Origin: CAILZL01 sp049840395 | GTDB taxonomy: Bacteria; Pseudomonadota; Gammaproteobacteria; Steroidobacterales; Steroidobacteraceae | DNA length: 64,000 bases | NCBI GenBank assembly: GCA_049840395.1 | Contig: JASGLD010000009.1 | Coordinates: forward strand, 248,001 to 312,000 | Reading direction: 5' to 3' | In this document: piece after piece, positions 62,812 to 64,000 of the stretch | Numbering within the stretch: position 1 is the first letter of the stretch | Layout of the letters: each line of letters opens with the position of its first letter | Notes under the pieces: model-generated | Told to the model about the DNA's origin: nothing | The model's database searches: none | Seen by the model: the letters and a program-made list of their open reading frames with translations, nothing else | Position numbers and translations under genes: made by a program

Positions 62812-63072
62812 GTGAAGAGCTCCAGTAAGTTGTTTGCGATGCTGCTTTGCGTGGTAGGCGTCGCTCGTGCAGGCGATGGCAAGCCGGATGAAGTCGCCAT
62901 CAATAAGTTACCTGCCTACGATATCAGCGAGTTCAATCGCGTGTACTGGCGCTGGAAGCGCTGTATGAATCGATGGGAGCAGGAGCGCGGCGCCAGCGAT
63001 AGCAAGAAGCAGCTGGAAGTGTGCGGGGCGGAACCTATGCCGCCGAAACCCATGGCTCAGCCATCGCAGTGA
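62812..63072 (+). CDS. small secreted protein, unrecognised
   Basis: 86 residues from GTG 62812 (a TTG at 62770 is possible). The hydrophobic KLFAMLLCVVGVARA is a plausible signal peptide. The mature part has two cysteines (KRCMNRW, EVCGAEP) that could form a disulfide, and a basic/aromatic helix (FNRVYWRWKRCMNRWEQE). No family recognised. Confidence 0.55.
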   Translation: MKSSSKLFAMLLCVVGVARAGDGKPDEVAINKLPAYDISEFNRVYWRWKRCMNRWEQERGASDSKKQLEVCGAEPMPPKPMAQPSQ

Positions 63073-63157
63073 TTTGCCGATTGGGCTGATTGCAGTCCGA
63101 CGACAAGACGTACCTGTCGCAGTTGCATACTGTATATAACAACAGTAAAGTGCCGCC

Positions 63158-64000
63158 ATGGCTGAGCAACGTGGCAAACAGATCGAGGAGCAGGTGCGCA
63201 TCGGGCGTGGCGCGGTGAGCAATCCTGCCGGCCGCTTTGAATCGGTGGCGGTGCAGTCGACCGACGACGGTTGGTGGCGTGAGGATGAAGCCGATCTACC
63301 GCGCCTGCCGACCACGGTGCAGCCGGATAACAGCCGCACCATCATCACGCACAATGACTCGCCGGATATTGGGTTTTCCCAGTCCATCAATCCTTATCGC
63401 GGCTGTGAGCATGGCTGCATTTATTGTTTCGCGCGTCCCACGCATGCCTATTTCAATCTATCGCCGGGCCTGGATTTCGAGACCAAGCTTTTTTACAAAC
63501 CGGATGCGGTGCGGCTGCTAAAAGCGGAATTAGCCAAACCGACTTATCGCTGCGAGACCATTGCGTTGGGCACCAATACCGATCCCTACCAGCCTATCGA
63601 GCGCGAATACCGCTTAATGCGCGACATTCTCGAATTGTTGGCCAGCTGCAATCATCCGGTGAGCATCGTTACCAAGGGCAATCTCATCGAGCGTGATCTG
63701 GATGTGCTGGCGCCCATGGCGGAGAAAAACCTGGTGTCGGTGGCGGTCAGCATTACCACCTTGCGCAATGATTTAAAGCGCACGCTGGAGCCGCGCGCCG
63801 CAGCGCCCGCTGCACGTCTGCGTGTGGTCAGAACCTTGCGCGATGCCGGCGTGCCGGTCACGGTGATGGTGGCGCCGGTGATTCCCCTGCTAACCGATCC
63901 AGAATTGGAAAACATTCTTGAAGCAGCGGCAGAGGCGGGCGCGCGTCATGCCGGCTACTTGTTGGTGCGTCTCCCGTTCGAAGTGAAGCAATTATTTCGC
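63158..64000 (+). CDS. PA0069-type radical SAM protein, truncated by the window edge
   Basis: 281 residues visible from ATG 63158; the frame is open to the last base. The radical SAM cluster motif CEHGCIYC (C-x3-C-x2-C) lies near residue 83, preceded by the family-typical SINPYRG and followed by ARPTHAYFNLSPGLDFETKLF. Binds a [4Fe-4S] cluster and SAM. Members act as DNA-photolesion or thiol-chemistry candidates, but function is not established. Confidence 0.92.
   Translation, partial: MAEQRGKQIEEQVRIGRGAVSNPAGRFESVAVQSTDDGWWREDEADLPRLPTTVQPDNSRTIITHNDSPDIGFSQSINPYRGCEHGCIYCFARPTHAYFNLSPGLDFETKLFYKPDAVRLLKAELAKPTYRCETIALGTNTDPYQPIEREYRLMRDILELLASCNHPVSIVTKGNLIERDLDVLAPMAEKNLVSVAVSITTLRNDLKRTLEPRAAAPAARLRVVRTLRDAGVPVTVMVAPVIPLLTDPELENILEAAAEAGARHAGYLLVRLPFEVKQLFR

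Noticed and set aside
1..64000. CRISPR arrays, tRNA/rRNA, insertion sequences, integrases
   Set aside because: No direct-repeat/spacer series, cloverleaf, transposase or integrase motif seen on either strand; the repeats present are short palindromes.

Overview
The window looks like chromosome of a free-living, aerobic gammaproteobacterium of moderately high GC. The signs are several TonB-dependent receptors, FecI/FecR-type surface signalling, a PrkA-YeaH-SpoVR starvation module, class I fructose-bisphosphatase, HemD and an NADH-type NirB/NirD. I cannot fix the family from the sequence. No rRNA, tRNA, CRISPR array, transposase or phage gene was seen. Short palindromic repeats are common in the gaps between genes.

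Layout. 0-4 kb: end of an unrecognised gene, then a large membrane spermidine-synthase-like protein. 4.4-10 kb: two tandem paralogous TonB-dependent receptors. 10.5-15.7 kb: prkA, yeaH, spoVR and a small c-type cytochrome. 15.8-19.8 kb: ECF sigma/anti-sigma pair, a secreted subtilisin and an Ala-rich secreted protein. 20-30 kb: housekeeping and mixed genes (DCC protein, DUF4197, hemD, DUF1857, MFS exporter, fbp, diguanylate cyclase, lipoprotein, DUF4159, a frameshifted membrane protein, VOC protein). 30.2-38.7 kb: nitrate assimilation operon narK-nirB-nirD/FAD fusion-nasA on the minus strand. 38.9-40.8 kb: dioxygenase, HxlR regulator, membrane protein. 40.8-45.2 kb: SigF/NrsF sigma system divergent from a bufferin (DUF2282/MNIO) copper-peptide operon. 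45.3-46.5 kb: HTTM-like membrane protein and partner. 46.6-54.8 kb: nitrate uptake and sensing operon nrtA-nrtB-fused ATPase-porin-nasT-nasS on the minus strand. 55-59 kb: fecI-fecR-TonB receptor. 59.3-64 kb: POTRA/barrel outer-membrane protein, MFS exporter, small secreted protein and the start of a radical SAM gene.

How the parts work together. Nitrate enters through a porin and the NrtA/NrtB/ATPase transporter or through NarK, is reduced by NasA to nitrite and by NirB/NirD to ammonium. NasS (cytosolic nitrate sensor) and NasT (ANTAR antiterminator) lie in the same operon as the transporter. Both nitrate operons begin with a clear sigma-54 promoter (TGGCAC-A-N4-TTGC) followed by tandem hairpins and an intrinsic terminator, and share a 13-nt element in the terminator arm. 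This fits nitrogen-limitation initiation plus nitrate-dependent antitermination.

The bufferin island between the two nitrate operons carries two divergent copies of GTAACC-N16-CGAA, one for the sigma gene and one for the bufferin operon, which is the SigF promoter motif as I know it from Caulobacter. The sigma-gene copy sits so close to the ATG that the mRNA may be leaderless. Two genes are split by single-base frameshifts: nirB near 35850, and an AT-rich membrane-protein gene at an A7 run near 29312-29318. These are either sequence errors, real lesions or, for the second, possible programmed slippage.
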